From: Pseudonocardia petroleophila
Lineage (GTDB): Bacteria; Actinomycetota; Actinomycetes; Mycobacteriales; Pseudonocardiaceae
DNA: 64,000 nucleotides
Direction: 5' to 3'
NCBI RefSeq assembly: GCF_014235185.1
Contig: NZ_CP060131.1
Coordinates: 3,293,501 to 3,357,500, forward strand
A model generated the notes under the pieces. That model was not told the origin of the DNA and made no database searches. It saw nothing but the letters and a program-made list of their open reading frames with translations. The position numbers and the translations under genes are program-made. Of this stretch, positions 11,378 to 19,084 are shown piece by piece; positions within the stretch are counted from its first letter, which is position 1; each line of letters starts with the position of its first letter.

Positions 11378-13234
11378 TCAGCGTTCGGCGACGAAGTCGA
11401 CCGTGTTCCACCAGGCGTAGAGCGCGGCGGCGTCGGCCGAGCTCTGCGCCACGTAACCGATGGCCAGCGCGGCCTCGTCGGTCCAGAGCAGGTACGCGGT
11501 GCCCGTGTCGGCGTCGGTGAAGCAGGCCACCTGCCCGCCGAGCGCCCCGCTCTGCCGGGAGAAGACCGCGCGGTTGGACGCGCCGGCCGCGTTGCACTGC
11601 TCGATCGTGCCGGTCTCGCCCGGGATCCCCTCGACGTCGGCCAGGCTGGTGAACGTCGAGTCCATCTCCTCCACCGAGGCGTACCGGGCGAAGGTGGCGC
11701 TGGTCGGCCCGGTGCCGGAGGTGGGCGGGCCGGCGCACACGACGAACGCGGTCGTGCCCTCGAGCTGGTCGGGCTCGCAGTTGGCGGCGGAGTAGCCGGC
11801 CGGCAGCTCGGACAGGAGCAGCGTCGTCTCCGGGGTCGACGGGGCCGTCGTCGGGGCGACGGTCGTCGGCGGGACGGTGGTCGGCGGCGCCGCGACCGTC
11901 GAGGGCGGGGTGGGGGTGGTGCCGCTGCCGTTGCCCGTCGTCACGAAGAACACGATCGCGCCGCCGATCAGGGCCAGCGCGGCGACCACGGAGATCGCGA
12001 TGAGGGCCGTGCGGTCCTTCTTCGGCGGGGGCTGATGCTGCGGGTAGGACGGGTACGACGGGTTCGACGGGTGCTGGCCGCCGCCCCAGTTCGGCTGCCC
12101 GTACGCGGTCTGCTGGCCGTACCCCGGCTGGCCGTACCCCTCCTGGCCGTACCCCTGCTGGCCGTACGCGGGCTGCTGCCCGTACGCCGGCTGGGCGCCG
12201 TACGCGGGCTGCTGGGCGCCCCACGGGTTGCTCGGGTTCGACGGGCTCGAGGGGTATTGCGGGTTCGACGGGTTCGAGGGCGCGTTCCACGTGGGCGGGA
12301 TGACGGCGGTGGCCGGCTTGACCAGGTCGGGCCGGGACCCGCCGCCGAAGGCCACCGTGGCCCCCGAGGTGTTCGGGTCGGTGCCCCAGCCGCCGATCTC
12401 GGCGCGGGCCGCCGCGGCGAGCGCGCCCGCGCTGGCCGGGCGCTGCGCGGGGTCCTTGGCCATGCCCTGGGCGACGACCTTGTCGAGCCCGCTGGGCAGG
12501 TCCGGCCGGGTCGTGCTGGGGCGCGGCGGCGGGGCGTTGAGGTGGGCGTTCATCAGCGTCGCCATGTCGCCCTCGAAGGGCGGGCGCCCGGTGAGCGACT
12601 GGTGCAGCACGCAGGCCAGCGCGTAGACGTCGGCCTTCGGGTCGCCCTCGACACCGGCGAAGCGCTCGGGCGCGATGTAGGCCAGCGAGCCGGGCATCGT
12701 GCCCGCGCGGGTCAGCGCCGGGTCCTCGCCGACACCCTCCTGGGCCCGGGCGATGCCGAAGTCGAACAGGTAGGCGAACACCTCGCGGTCGACGGTCGGG
12801 CCGTGCACGCCCGCGAGCAGGACGTTGGACGGCTTGACGTCGCGGTGCACCAGCCCCTCGGCGTGCGCGGCGTCCAGCGCGGCGGCGATCTGCGAGACCA
12901 CCGACACCGCGGCGACCGGCGGCATCGGGCCGTGCGTCTTGAGCCAGGTGGCGAGGTCGGTGCCCTCGACGAGGCGCATGTCCAGGTACAGCCGGCCATC
13001 GATCTCGCCGAAGCGGTGGATCGGGACGATGTGCGGCTCGCGCAGCCGGGCCGCCGAGCGGCACTCGCGCCGGAACCGCTCCTGGTACTCCTGGTCCTCC
13101 GCCAGGTGGGGCGGCAGCACCTTGAGCGCGACGGTGCGGTCGGTGTCGGTGTCGTGGGCGCGGTACACCTCGCCCATGCCGCCCCGCCCGAGGAGCTCCT
13201 CGATCCGGTACGGCCCGAACGTCGAGTCCAGCAC
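11378..13234 (-). CDS. Ser/Thr receptor kinase with Tyr/Gln-rich linker and cysteine-containing sensor domain
   Basis: A 618-residue kinase. Kinase domain at about 7-265 ([36 protein letters not shown]). The linker is low-complexity, with SNPSNP and repeated YGQQ/YGQP units encoded by 15-bp tandem repeats. One transmembrane helix lies at about 411-433. The outer domain (about 470-618) begins [13 protein letters not shown] and contains further cysteines, [16 protein letters not shown] and a terminal LYAWW. This domain is paralogous to that of the kinase at 22079-23833 (LPIGFSAANC, GALACYAEA, IDWTD, LYDWW). The ligand is unknown. It converges with proS one base apart and is divergent from the flavoprotein operon. 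Confidence 0.9.
   Translation of the reverse strand: MLDSTFGPYRIEELLGRGGMGEVYRAHDTDTDRTVALKVLPPHLAEDQEYQERFRRECRSAARLREPHIVPIHRFGEIDGRLYLDMRLVEGTDLATWLKTHGPMPPVAAVSVVSQIAAALDAAHAEGLVHRDVKPSNVLLAGVHGPTVDREVFAYLFDFGIARAQEGVGEDPALTRAGTMPGSLAYIAPERFAGVEGDPKADVYALACVLHQSLTGRPPFEGDMATLMNAHLNAPPPRPSTTRPDLPSGLDKVVAQGMAKDPAQRPASAGALAAAARAEIGGWGTDPNTSGATVAFGGGSRPDLVKPATAVIPPTWNAPSNPSNPQYPSSPSNPSNPWGAQQPAYGAQPAYGQQPAYGQQGYGQEGYGQPGYGQQTAYGQPNWGGGQHPSNPSYPSYPQHQPPPKKDRTALIAISVVAALALIGGAIVFFVTTGNGSGTTPTPPSTVAAPPTTVPPTTVAPTTAPSTPETTLLLSELPAGYSAANCEPDQLEGTTAFVVCAGPPTSGTGPTSATFARYASVEEMDSTFTSLADVEGIPGETGTIEQCNAAGASNRAVFSRQSGALGGQVACFTDADTGTAYLLWTDEAALAIGYVAQSSADAAALYAWWNTVDFVAER
12113..12172. repeat. 15-bp tandem repeat encoding the YGQ-rich linker
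   Basis: Four copies of a 15-bp unit starting ctggccgtac lie within the kinase gene and encode the YGQxG-type linker. Degenerate copies extend on both sides. The reading frame is preserved because the unit is a multiple of three, so copy-number change would alter linker length without breaking the kinase. Confidence 0.7.
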
Positions 13235-13439
13235 GTCGATCTCCCCATCCTCTGCCGGTCCGTCCGGCCGACCATAGACCCGCGTCGATCGTCGATCATG
13301 TCGCCGGCGCTGTCGCGGGTGCTACCACTCCGGTGCACCGAATGGGTAACACCCGTTGTCGGGACCGGTCCCCGTGACGGCAGGATGTGATCCGCTCGTC
13401 GGCCGGGGCGGTCGGCGGGTCGACGAGGGGGAGCGGGCG

Positions 13440-15014
13440 ATGCGCGAGGACACGATCCGGCTGCCCGGTCCGGCCGTCGCGGCGGACCCGGCACCGGAGG
13501 CGGTGCGGCCCGGTGACCTCACCCCGGAGCTGATCGCCACCGACTGGTGGTCCGACGACGCCGTCGCGCGGGCCGGGATCCCGGTCGTCGACGTGCCGTT
13601 CGTGTCCGTCGGCGGCGGCATCGGGTCCTTCGTGACGGTCGACTACCTGCGGATCTGCGGCGTCCCGACGTCCGCGATCCGGGTGCTCACGCAGCTGGAG
13701 AGCCCGTGGGAGAGCTACGAGTACCTCACGCGCGTCTCCCAGATCCCGCGCGGTGAGCGGCTGCGCAGCGACTCCGCGTCGTGCCCGGACAACATCTGGG
13801 GCTTCCCCAGCTACGCGGTGCGCGAGGCGCTCGCCACGAAGTCGCCGAGGCCGCTGTGGAACGTGCTCGTCGAGCCGATCCTCGCCGACTACTACACGCC
13901 CAAGGCCGGTCAGGCCTTCGAGTCGATGGAGCGCGAGCACGACCGCATCGACTACGCCTCGATGGTGGCGAAGGGGCAGGTCCGGATGGTGCGCCGGCGC
14001 ATCGGCGGCGGCTACTTCACGATCCTCACCCCGGCCGAGGGCACCAGCCCGACGCGGCGCGTGGCCTACCGCAGCCGGTACGTGCACGTCGCCGTCGGCT
14101 ACCCGGGCCTGAAGTTCCTGCCCGACCTCATGGAGTACCGCGAGCGCCACCGCGACTACGGCAGCGTCGTCAACGCCTACGAGCCGCACGAGCAGATCTA
14201 CCAGCGGCTGCACGCCGCCCCGGGCACCGTGCTGGTGCGCGGCGGCGGGATCGTCGCGTCGCGGGTGCTGCAGCGGCTGATCGACGACCGCGACGCCCGC
14301 GGCCTGCAGACGCAGATCCTGCACGTGTTCCGCACGTTCGTGACCAAGGCGCACGGCCCGCACGTCTGGATGCGCCGCCGCGGCGGTGACGGCTGGGCCT
14401 ACCAGGGCTTCAACTACCCGAAGTCGGTGTGGGGCGGGCAGCTCAAGGCGCGCGTGCGCAAGCTGGAGGGCCAGGACCGGGCCGACCTCTACAAGCAGTT
14501 CGGCGGCACCAACACCCCGATCCGCCGCAACTGGCGCGAGCAGCAGGGCCGCGGCCGTCGCGAGCGCTGGTACCACGCGTTCCAGGGCGAGATCACCGGT
14601 CTGACGCCGGGGCCGTCCGGCACCGTCCAGGTCGCCCTGTCGACCCAGCAGGGGCCGCAGAACGTGCAGGTCACCGCCGTCATCGACTGCACGGGTCTGG
14701 AGGCCGACATCCGTGAGCACCGCGTACTGGCCGACCTGCTCGACCACGGCGGCGCCGGCCGCAACCCGCTGGGCCGACTCGACGTCGAGCGGTCCTTCGA
14801 GGTCCGCGGCACGCGCAGCGAGCCGGGCCGGATGTACGCCTCCGGCAGCGCCACCAACGGCGGCTACTTCCCGGGCGTCGACACGTTCCTGGGCCTGCAG
14901 ATCGCGGCGCAGGAGATCGCCGACGACCTCGAGGGGCTCGGTTTCTGCGCCCGGCTCGGTCCCGTCCGCTCCACCCGGCAGTGGTGGCAGTGGGCCCGCG
15001 GCCGGAAGATCTGA
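13440..15014 (+). CDS. FAD/NAD(P)-binding flavoprotein, class B monooxygenase-like
   Basis: A 524-residue two-dinucleotide-fold flavoprotein. The first Rossmann motif VSVGGGIGSF is near residue 57 and a second, VRGGGIVASRVLQRL, is near residue 268. VAVGYPG, AVIDCTG and a C-terminal YFPGVDTFLGLQIAAQEIADDL segment complete the FAD-binding pattern. The substrate is unknown. The start is the ATG at 13440 with a gaggggga Shine-Dalgarno; the longer in-frame start at 13356 adds non-conserved residues. A four-helix membrane protein starts 9 bases downstream and an FHA protein follows, so the three form one operon. Its position amid Ser/Thr kinases suggests a redox enzyme controlled by phosphorylation, which is inference. 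Confidence 0.8.
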   Translation: MREDTIRLPGPAVAADPAPEAVRPGDLTPELIATDWWSDDAVARAGIPVVDVPFVSVGGGIGSFVTVDYLRICGVPTSAIRVLTQLESPWESYEYLTRVSQIPRGERLRSDSASCPDNIWGFPSYAVREALATKSPRPLWNVLVEPILADYYTPKAGQAFESMEREHDRIDYASMVAKGQVRMVRRRIGGGYFTILTPAEGTSPTRRVAYRSRYVHVAVGYPGLKFLPDLMEYRERHRDYGSVVNAYEPHEQIYQRLHAAPGTVLVRGGGIVASRVLQRLIDDRDARGLQTQILHVFRTFVTKAHGPHVWMRRRGGDGWAYQGFNYPKSVWGGQLKARVRKLEGQDRADLYKQFGGTNTPIRRNWREQQGRGRRERWYHAFQGEITGLTPGPSGTVQVALSTQQGPQNVQVTAVIDCTGLEADIREHRVLADLLDHGGAGRNPLGRLDVERSFEVRGTRSEPGRMYASGSATNGGYFPGVDTFLGLQIAAQEIADDLEGLGFCARLGPVRSTRQWWQWARGRKI

Positions 15015-15023
15015 GGGGCCGTC

Positions 15024-15443
15024 GTGCTGCCCACGCTGAACGGTCGCATCCAGACCCGTGTGCTCGTCCTGCTCGTCGTCGGCGGGCTGTGGACGCTGGT
15101 GATCAGCCCGCTGGTCGGCCAGCCCTACGCGGTCACCTACGTCGTGCTGCTCGCCGTGATCGTGCTCGGCGTCGGCTGGGAGCTGCTCTACCACCTGATC
15201 CAGCAGTTCCGCTGGGAGAAGGACTGGCCGACGCTGTTCGGCCTGCTCACGGCGATCAACGAGGGTGCGCTGCTGTGGCTGCTGATCTCCCTGCACGCCG
15301 TGCCCGGGTTGCCGCGCGAGGTGCCGTTCGGGGCGTTCCTCGGGCAGTTCCTCACCACGTGGATCATCGTGTGGATCGTGGTGAACGGACCGATGCGCGT
15401 CCCGTTCGTCCACTGGCGGTTCCGGGGCGGGAGGCTGATCTGA
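15024..15443 (+). CDS. Small polytopic membrane protein
   Basis: A 139-residue protein with about four predicted transmembrane helices (VLVLLVVGGLWTLVIS, VTYVVLLAVIVLGVGWELLY, TLFGLLTAINEGALLWLLI, FLGQFLTTWIIVWIVV). I do not recognise a family. Charged residues cluster in the loop FRWEKDW and the C-terminal HWRFRGGRL. GTG start 9 bases after the flavoprotein stop, and the FHA gene begins 1 base after its stop, so it is the middle member of a tight three-gene operon. It may anchor or supply electrons to the flavoprotein, but nothing in the sequence proves this. Confidence 0.75.
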   Translation: MLPTLNGRIQTRVLVLLVVGGLWTLVISPLVGQPYAVTYVVLLAVIVLGVGWELLYHLIQQFRWEKDWPTLFGLLTAINEGALLWLLISLHAVPGLPREVPFGAFLGQFLTTWIIVWIVVNGPMRVPFVHWRFRGGRLI

Positions 15444-15444
15444 C

Positions 15445-17121
15445 GTGAACGCCGCCGTCGACGGCGGGCGCGCCGTCGTGCTGGTGGGCGACGGCCTGGT
15501 CGCCCGCTTCCCGGGGATCCTCTGCGTCGCCCGCTGCCCGGAGCCCGAGCCGCTGGCCCGCCTGCTCGCGCACTGCCGCGCCGTGGCCGGTCCCGAGCCC
15601 GGCCGCGCCCTCGCCCGCCGCCTCGCCGGGTGGCTCGGCGGCCCCGACGCCCCGCCCGACTCCCTCGTCTTCGGCACGGTCGCGGGGGCCGGGGAGTCGT
15701 GCGCGGTGTTCCTGTCCGGCGGGGTCGGCGCACAGGTCGGCGACGTGGTGCTGTCCGGGGCGGACGCCGCCGCCTGGACCGACCGGCTCGTCCCGCCCGG
15801 CCCACTGCGCCTCGCGCTCGACGGGGCCGGCGCCGCACCCGCCCCGCACGCGGTGCTGCTCGACCTGCGCCAGGGCGTCGTCGGGGGTGGGGGAGTGGAG
15901 CTGCTCACCGCCGCCGCCCCGGCCCCCGCCCCCGCGCCGCCCCACAACATCAACGCCCACCCCACCCTGATCGGGATGGAGGCGGTGGACGCGGGCACCG
16001 ACCCGGAGGTGCGGAAGGTGCCCGCCGCCGCTCCCCCCGCGACCGAGCCCCGTGGTGGCCCGTCCGCCGGCGCGCGGCCCGCCACCGCGCCCGGTGCCCC
16101 GCCTCCCGCCGCCCTGCCTGCCACCGCGCCCTTGGGGGCGGCGTCCTCCGGTGCTCCGTCTGCGACAGGGCCCGCCACCGCCCCGTCCGCCGAACCGCCT
16201 GCCGCCGGGTCGTTCCGCGCCGACGCATCGCCCGCGTCGGCGCCCGACGCACCACCCGCCGCGGCGCCGTCCCCGGACGGGCCGTCCCCCACCGTGCCGG
16301 CCGCCGCCGGTGCGGAGGAGTCGTCCCCGCGCCCCTCGTGGCCGCCCCCCGCCGTCGAGCTCGGGAAGGGGGCCGCCGGTCCCCGGTCGGCCGCTGCGCC
16401 GTCGGCCCCGGGCCCCGCCGACCCGGCCGACAGGTCGGGCGACCGTGGCGCAGCGGGTCCGGAGGACCGGGACGGCGCCGGCCGGTCGTCCCGAGCGCGG
16501 CCCGCGCCCCGTCGCGCCGAAGCGATCCTCGGCGTGGAGCCCGCGGAACCGCCGCGCCCGCCCCTGGAGGCGGGTGAGCCGGTCGGCACCGGCACCCGGT
16601 CGCTGTCGGGCGGGCCGGCCACCGCGGCCCCCACCGGGCCGAAGCCGGGTGAGGCGCGCGGCCACCTGTGCTCGCGCGGGCACCTCAACGACCCCCGCTC
16701 GCACTTCTGCGTGCTGTGCGGGATCCGGATGAACGAGCGCACCGGCGTCCTGGTCATCGGCTCGCGCCCCCCGCTCGGCCTGCTCGTGTTCGACGACGGC
16801 GCCACCTACACCGTCGACGCCGAGTACCTGGTGGGCCGCATGCCGGAGTCCGACGACCGCGTCCGTTCCGGCGCGCTGCGCTCGATCGTCGTCGAGGACC
16901 GTTCCGGTGCCGTGTCCCGCGTGCACGCCGAGGTGCGCGTCGACAACTGGGACGTCGTCCTCGTCGACTCCGGTTCGCGCAACGGCACGTTCGTCGCCTC
17001 CCCGGGTGATCCGGCCTGGACCCCGCTCCCGCCCGGCCGGTCCCGCCGGCTGGAGCCGGGCATGCGGGTACGGCTGGGTGGCCGCACGTTCGTCTTTGAG
17101 TCGCCGTCCGGGGTGCGCTGA
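15445..17121 (+). CDS. FHA-domain protein with zinc ribbon
   Basis: A 558-residue protein. The N-terminal domain (about 1-150, unassigned) starts VVLVGDGLVARFPG. A long Pro/Ala/Ser-rich linker follows, then a zinc-ribbon-like HLCSRGHLNDPRSHFCVLCG near residues 406-427 and a C-terminal FHA domain (about 450-555: YLVGRMPESD, SRVHAEVRVDNWDVVLVDSGSRNGTFV). FHA domains bind phosphothreonine peptides, so the five Ser/Thr kinases nearby are natural partners. It is last in the operon with the flavoprotein and membrane protein. Its 3' 368 bases are overlapped antisense by the extended reading frame of the DUF222-HNH gene. Confidence 0.88.
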   Translation: MNAAVDGGRAVVLVGDGLVARFPGILCVARCPEPEPLARLLAHCRAVAGPEPGRALARRLAGWLGGPDAPPDSLVFGTVAGAGESCAVFLSGGVGAQVGDVVLSGADAAAWTDRLVPPGPLRLALDGAGAAPAPHAVLLDLRQGVVGGGGVELLTAAAPAPAPAPPHNINAHPTLIGMEAVDAGTDPEVRKVPAAAPPATEPRGGPSAGARPATAPGAPPPAALPATAPLGAASSGAPSATGPATAPSAEPPAAGSFRADASPASAPDAPPAAAPSPDGPSPTVPAAAGAEESSPRPSWPPPAVELGKGAAGPRSAAAPSAPGPADPADRSGDRGAAGPEDRDGAGRSSRARPAPRRAEAILGVEPAEPPRPPLEAGEPVGTGTRSLSGGPATAAPTGPKPGEARGHLCSRGHLNDPRSHFCVLCGIRMNERTGVLVIGSRPPLGLLVFDDGATYTVDAEYLVGRMPESDDRVRSGALRSIVVEDRSGAVSRVHAEVRVDNWDVVLVDSGSRNGTFVASPGDPAWTPLPPGRSRRLEPGMRVRLGGRTFVFESPSGVR

Positions 17122-18406
17122 GCCTCCACGCGACGAGGTGGGCGGGCGGATTCCGGCGCGGGGTCTGTGCCGGGTCGATCCATCGTGGTGGGACGAACTC
17201 CGGTAGTCCGTCGCGGATCCGGACGGTCCAGTCGGTGTGGTGGATCTGGCGGTGGTGGGCTTTGCAGAGCATGACCAGGTTGTTGAGTTCGGTGGGTCCT
17301 TCGTGTCCCCAGTGGTCGACGTGGTGGATGTCGCACCAGGACGGTGGTCGGTCGCAGCCGGGGTGGGCGCAGCCGCGGTCTCTGACGGTGATGGCTTTGC
17401 GGAGCCCGTCGGGGATGGTGCGCTTCTCCCGGCCCACGTCCAGTGGTTGGCTGTCGCCGTTCATGACGATGGGGACGACGCCGGCGTCGCAGGCCAGGGT
17501 GCGCAGCGTGGCGGGGGTGATGGTGCCGCCGAACTCCAGCATCGCCCCGCGCGCTCGGTCCTCGAGGTCCTCGAGTCGGATGATCACGGTGAGGTGGGGG
17601 CGGCGGCCGCCGGTCTCGGGGAGGTCGTCGCCGTGGTCGAGGACGTACCCGCAGACGTCGGCGAGCGCTTCGGCCTGTCGCTGGGCCGCGGTCCGGTCGT
17701 CGTCGGCGGTCAACGGCCTGGCCTTGGCGTCGATGACCGCGGCGATGGCGTCGTAGAGGGCGGGGTCTTCGAACCGGCCCTTGATCGACCCGCCTGCGCC
17801 GCCGCGGTGGCGGGTCAGGCGGAGCTCGTTGGCCGGGGGCGGGGTGTCGTCGGGCTCCGGCCCGTCCTGGTCCAGTCGGTCGATCAGCAGGGTGCCGAAG
17901 CTGAGCAGTTGTCCGGGCTTGGCCTGCTGGGCGTAGTCGGCGAGCTGTGCCTCGGCGCCGGTCCACTCCGCGGTGCTGAGCCGTTCGGCAGCCCGGGTGC
18001 CCAGGACGCGGTGGATGACTTCGACGTGTCGCCACCCGATCGTTCCTTCGCCGAGGGCGGCGGCGGTGGCGGGCATCCGCGCGGGGAGTTGTTCCCCGCT
18101 GAGAGTGGTGCGTCCGTGGACGTCGGTGGCCGCGGAGGTGAAGGACCGGGCCTGCCGCTGGTCCCAGGCCAGCAGGTCTGACAGTGCGGCCGCGGTGTTC
18201 GGATAGCCGCGGGACAGGAAGGTGCCCCGGTCGTCGAGAACGGCCACCGCGGCGCTGGAGATGGCCTCGACCCGCCGCGTGACGCCTTCGCAGAGGGTCA
18301 GTAGGGAGATGAGGTCGTTCTCGGAGGCGTGGGTGGTGGCGGCGGCGAGGTCGTCGAGTGCGGCAGCGAGGTGCTGGTGCGCGTCTTGGAGGGTGTCGCC
18401 GGCCAT
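16754..18406 (-). CDS. DUF222 / HNH endonuclease domain protein (13E12-repeat family) with run-on C-terminus
   Basis: A 550-codon frame. Residues 1 to about 420 are a typical actinobacterial DUF222 domain followed by an HNH nuclease (CAHPGCDRPPSWCDIHH, then HHRQIHH) and the usual FVPPRWIDPAQTPRRN ending. Family members normally stop there. Here the frame continues about 122 codons through the end of the convergent FHA gene as Arg/Pro-rich shadow sequence, so the native stop is probably lost. The promoter has TACAAT ending 6 bases before ATG, and an SOS-like box lies directly upstream. M. tuberculosis 13E12 repeats are also LexA-controlled. It may be a mobile or recently acquired gene. Confidence 0.8.
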   Translation of the reverse strand: MAGDTLQDAHQHLAAALDDLAAATTHASENDLISLLTLCEGVTRRVEAISSAAVAVLDDRGTFLSRGYPNTAAALSDLLAWDQRQARSFTSAATDVHGRTTLSGEQLPARMPATAAALGEGTIGWRHVEVIHRVLGTRAAERLSTAEWTGAEAQLADYAQQAKPGQLLSFGTLLIDRLDQDGPEPDDTPPPANELRLTRHRGGAGGSIKGRFEDPALYDAIAAVIDAKARPLTADDDRTAAQRQAEALADVCGYVLDHGDDLPETGGRRPHLTVIIRLEDLEDRARGAMLEFGGTITPATLRTLACDAGVVPIVMNGDSQPLDVGREKRTIPDGLRKAITVRDRGCAHPGCDRPPSWCDIHHVDHWGHEGPTELNNLVMLCKAHHRQIHHTDWTVRIRDGLPEFVPPRWIDPAQTPRRNPPAHLVAWRLSAPRTATQRRTCGHPAVPACPAPAGGTGRAGAGSRPDHPGRRRTCRCANRSRRGRRPSCRRAPRRARGTRHRNGPRRRSSAARRNGRGRRTPACGPPGTRRRRCRWRRRRTRAGRAGGASR

Positions 18407-18412
18407 GACCTG

Positions 18413-18442
18413 ATTGTACTAGAACATGCGTTCGAATCGAAG
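18413..18442 (-). promoter_or_regulatory. Promoter of the HNH gene (-35 TTCGAT, -10 TACAAT)
   Basis: On the minus strand TTCGAT and TACAAT are separated by 17 bases, and the -10 ends 6 bases before the ATG at 18406. There is no Shine-Dalgarno, so the transcript is probably leaderless. The spacer contains the LexA-like box. Confidence 0.6.
18420..18435. promoter_or_regulatory. LexA/SOS-like operator
   Basis: TAGAAC-ATGC-GTTCGA matches the actinobacterial SOS box TCGAAC-N4-GTTCGA at 11 of 12 defined positions (A for C at position 2). It lies between the -35 and -10 of the HNH gene, where bound LexA would block RNA polymerase. DNA-damage control of the nuclease gene is inferred. Confidence 0.65.
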
Positions 18443-18836
18443 CGGATTGTCGCAGCTCAGGGACCGTTCGGCGCATGGCTGGGCGCTTCGGATGGTGGTC
18501 TGTCCGCCATTCTTCGGCGTGGTGCGCTGGCGCCGGTCGGGCGTTGGGTCGTCTGGGGTGAGCTACCGGATGACGTGGTGGGGTGGGCGGCCGTCCCCGA
18601 CCGACGTGCCCGACCCGGGCTCGGGGGCTCGGTCGGGTGGGGCGAGACGTCCGGTGGTCCCGAACCGCGACCCCCACCGCCCGGATCGACCCCGTGCGTG
18701 ACCGGTTGGCGTCCTGGCCCGCAGTAGACCGGACCACGGCCGAGACCGGCACCGAGCTGTGCGTCCGAGACGTCCTTTAAAACGGTTACGGGCCATCACG
18801 ATGGATCGGCAGAGACCGATCCACCGAACACACCGT
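18443..18836. other. Intergenic region without a supported gene
   Basis: About 390 bases between the HNH promoter and the tandem array. Short frames exist on both strands but none has a Shine-Dalgarno, codon bias or recognisable content. A locally AT-rich spot (ctttaaaacggttacg near 18775) could be a promoter, though no gene follows it on the plus strand. Confidence 0.5.
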
Positions 18837-19078
18837 CGCCGAACCCGCCCGGCGCCACCAGCAAATCCTCGGCGCCGCACCGCCGAACCCGCCCGGCGCC
18901 ACGCGCAAACTCCGCGGCGCCGCATCGCCGAACTCGCTCAGCGCCACCGGCAAACTTGCCGAGCGTCTGCGGCAACTCGCCGGCCCGCAACGGCAAACTC
19001 GCTGGGCGTGGTCGGCAAACTCGCCGGGCGGCAACGGCAAACTCGCCGGGCGGCGTCGGCAAACTCGCCGGGGTGGGG
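18837..19078. repeat. Array of eleven 22-bp tandem repeats
   Basis: Eleven head-to-tail units of 21-23 bp. The last five are nearly identical (cggcaaactcgccgggcg core) and the first six are increasingly diverged, with an alternating 44-bp higher-order pattern in units 1-4. Each unit carries the short hairpin arms CGGC and GCCG. The array ends 6 bases from the stop codon of the antiporter gene. There are no unique spacers, so it is not a CRISPR. It may act as a transcription end or a recombination-prone minisatellite. Confidence 0.85.
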
Positions 19079-19084
19079 GCGGGG

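Noticed and set aside
18426-18727. Plus-strand short genes in the HNH-repeat intergenic region
   Set aside because: No SD, no -10 at the right distance, no conserved content; starts overlap the HNH promoter.
18837-19078. CRISPR array
   Set aside because: Units are contiguous 22-mers with no unique spacers and no cas genes nearby.
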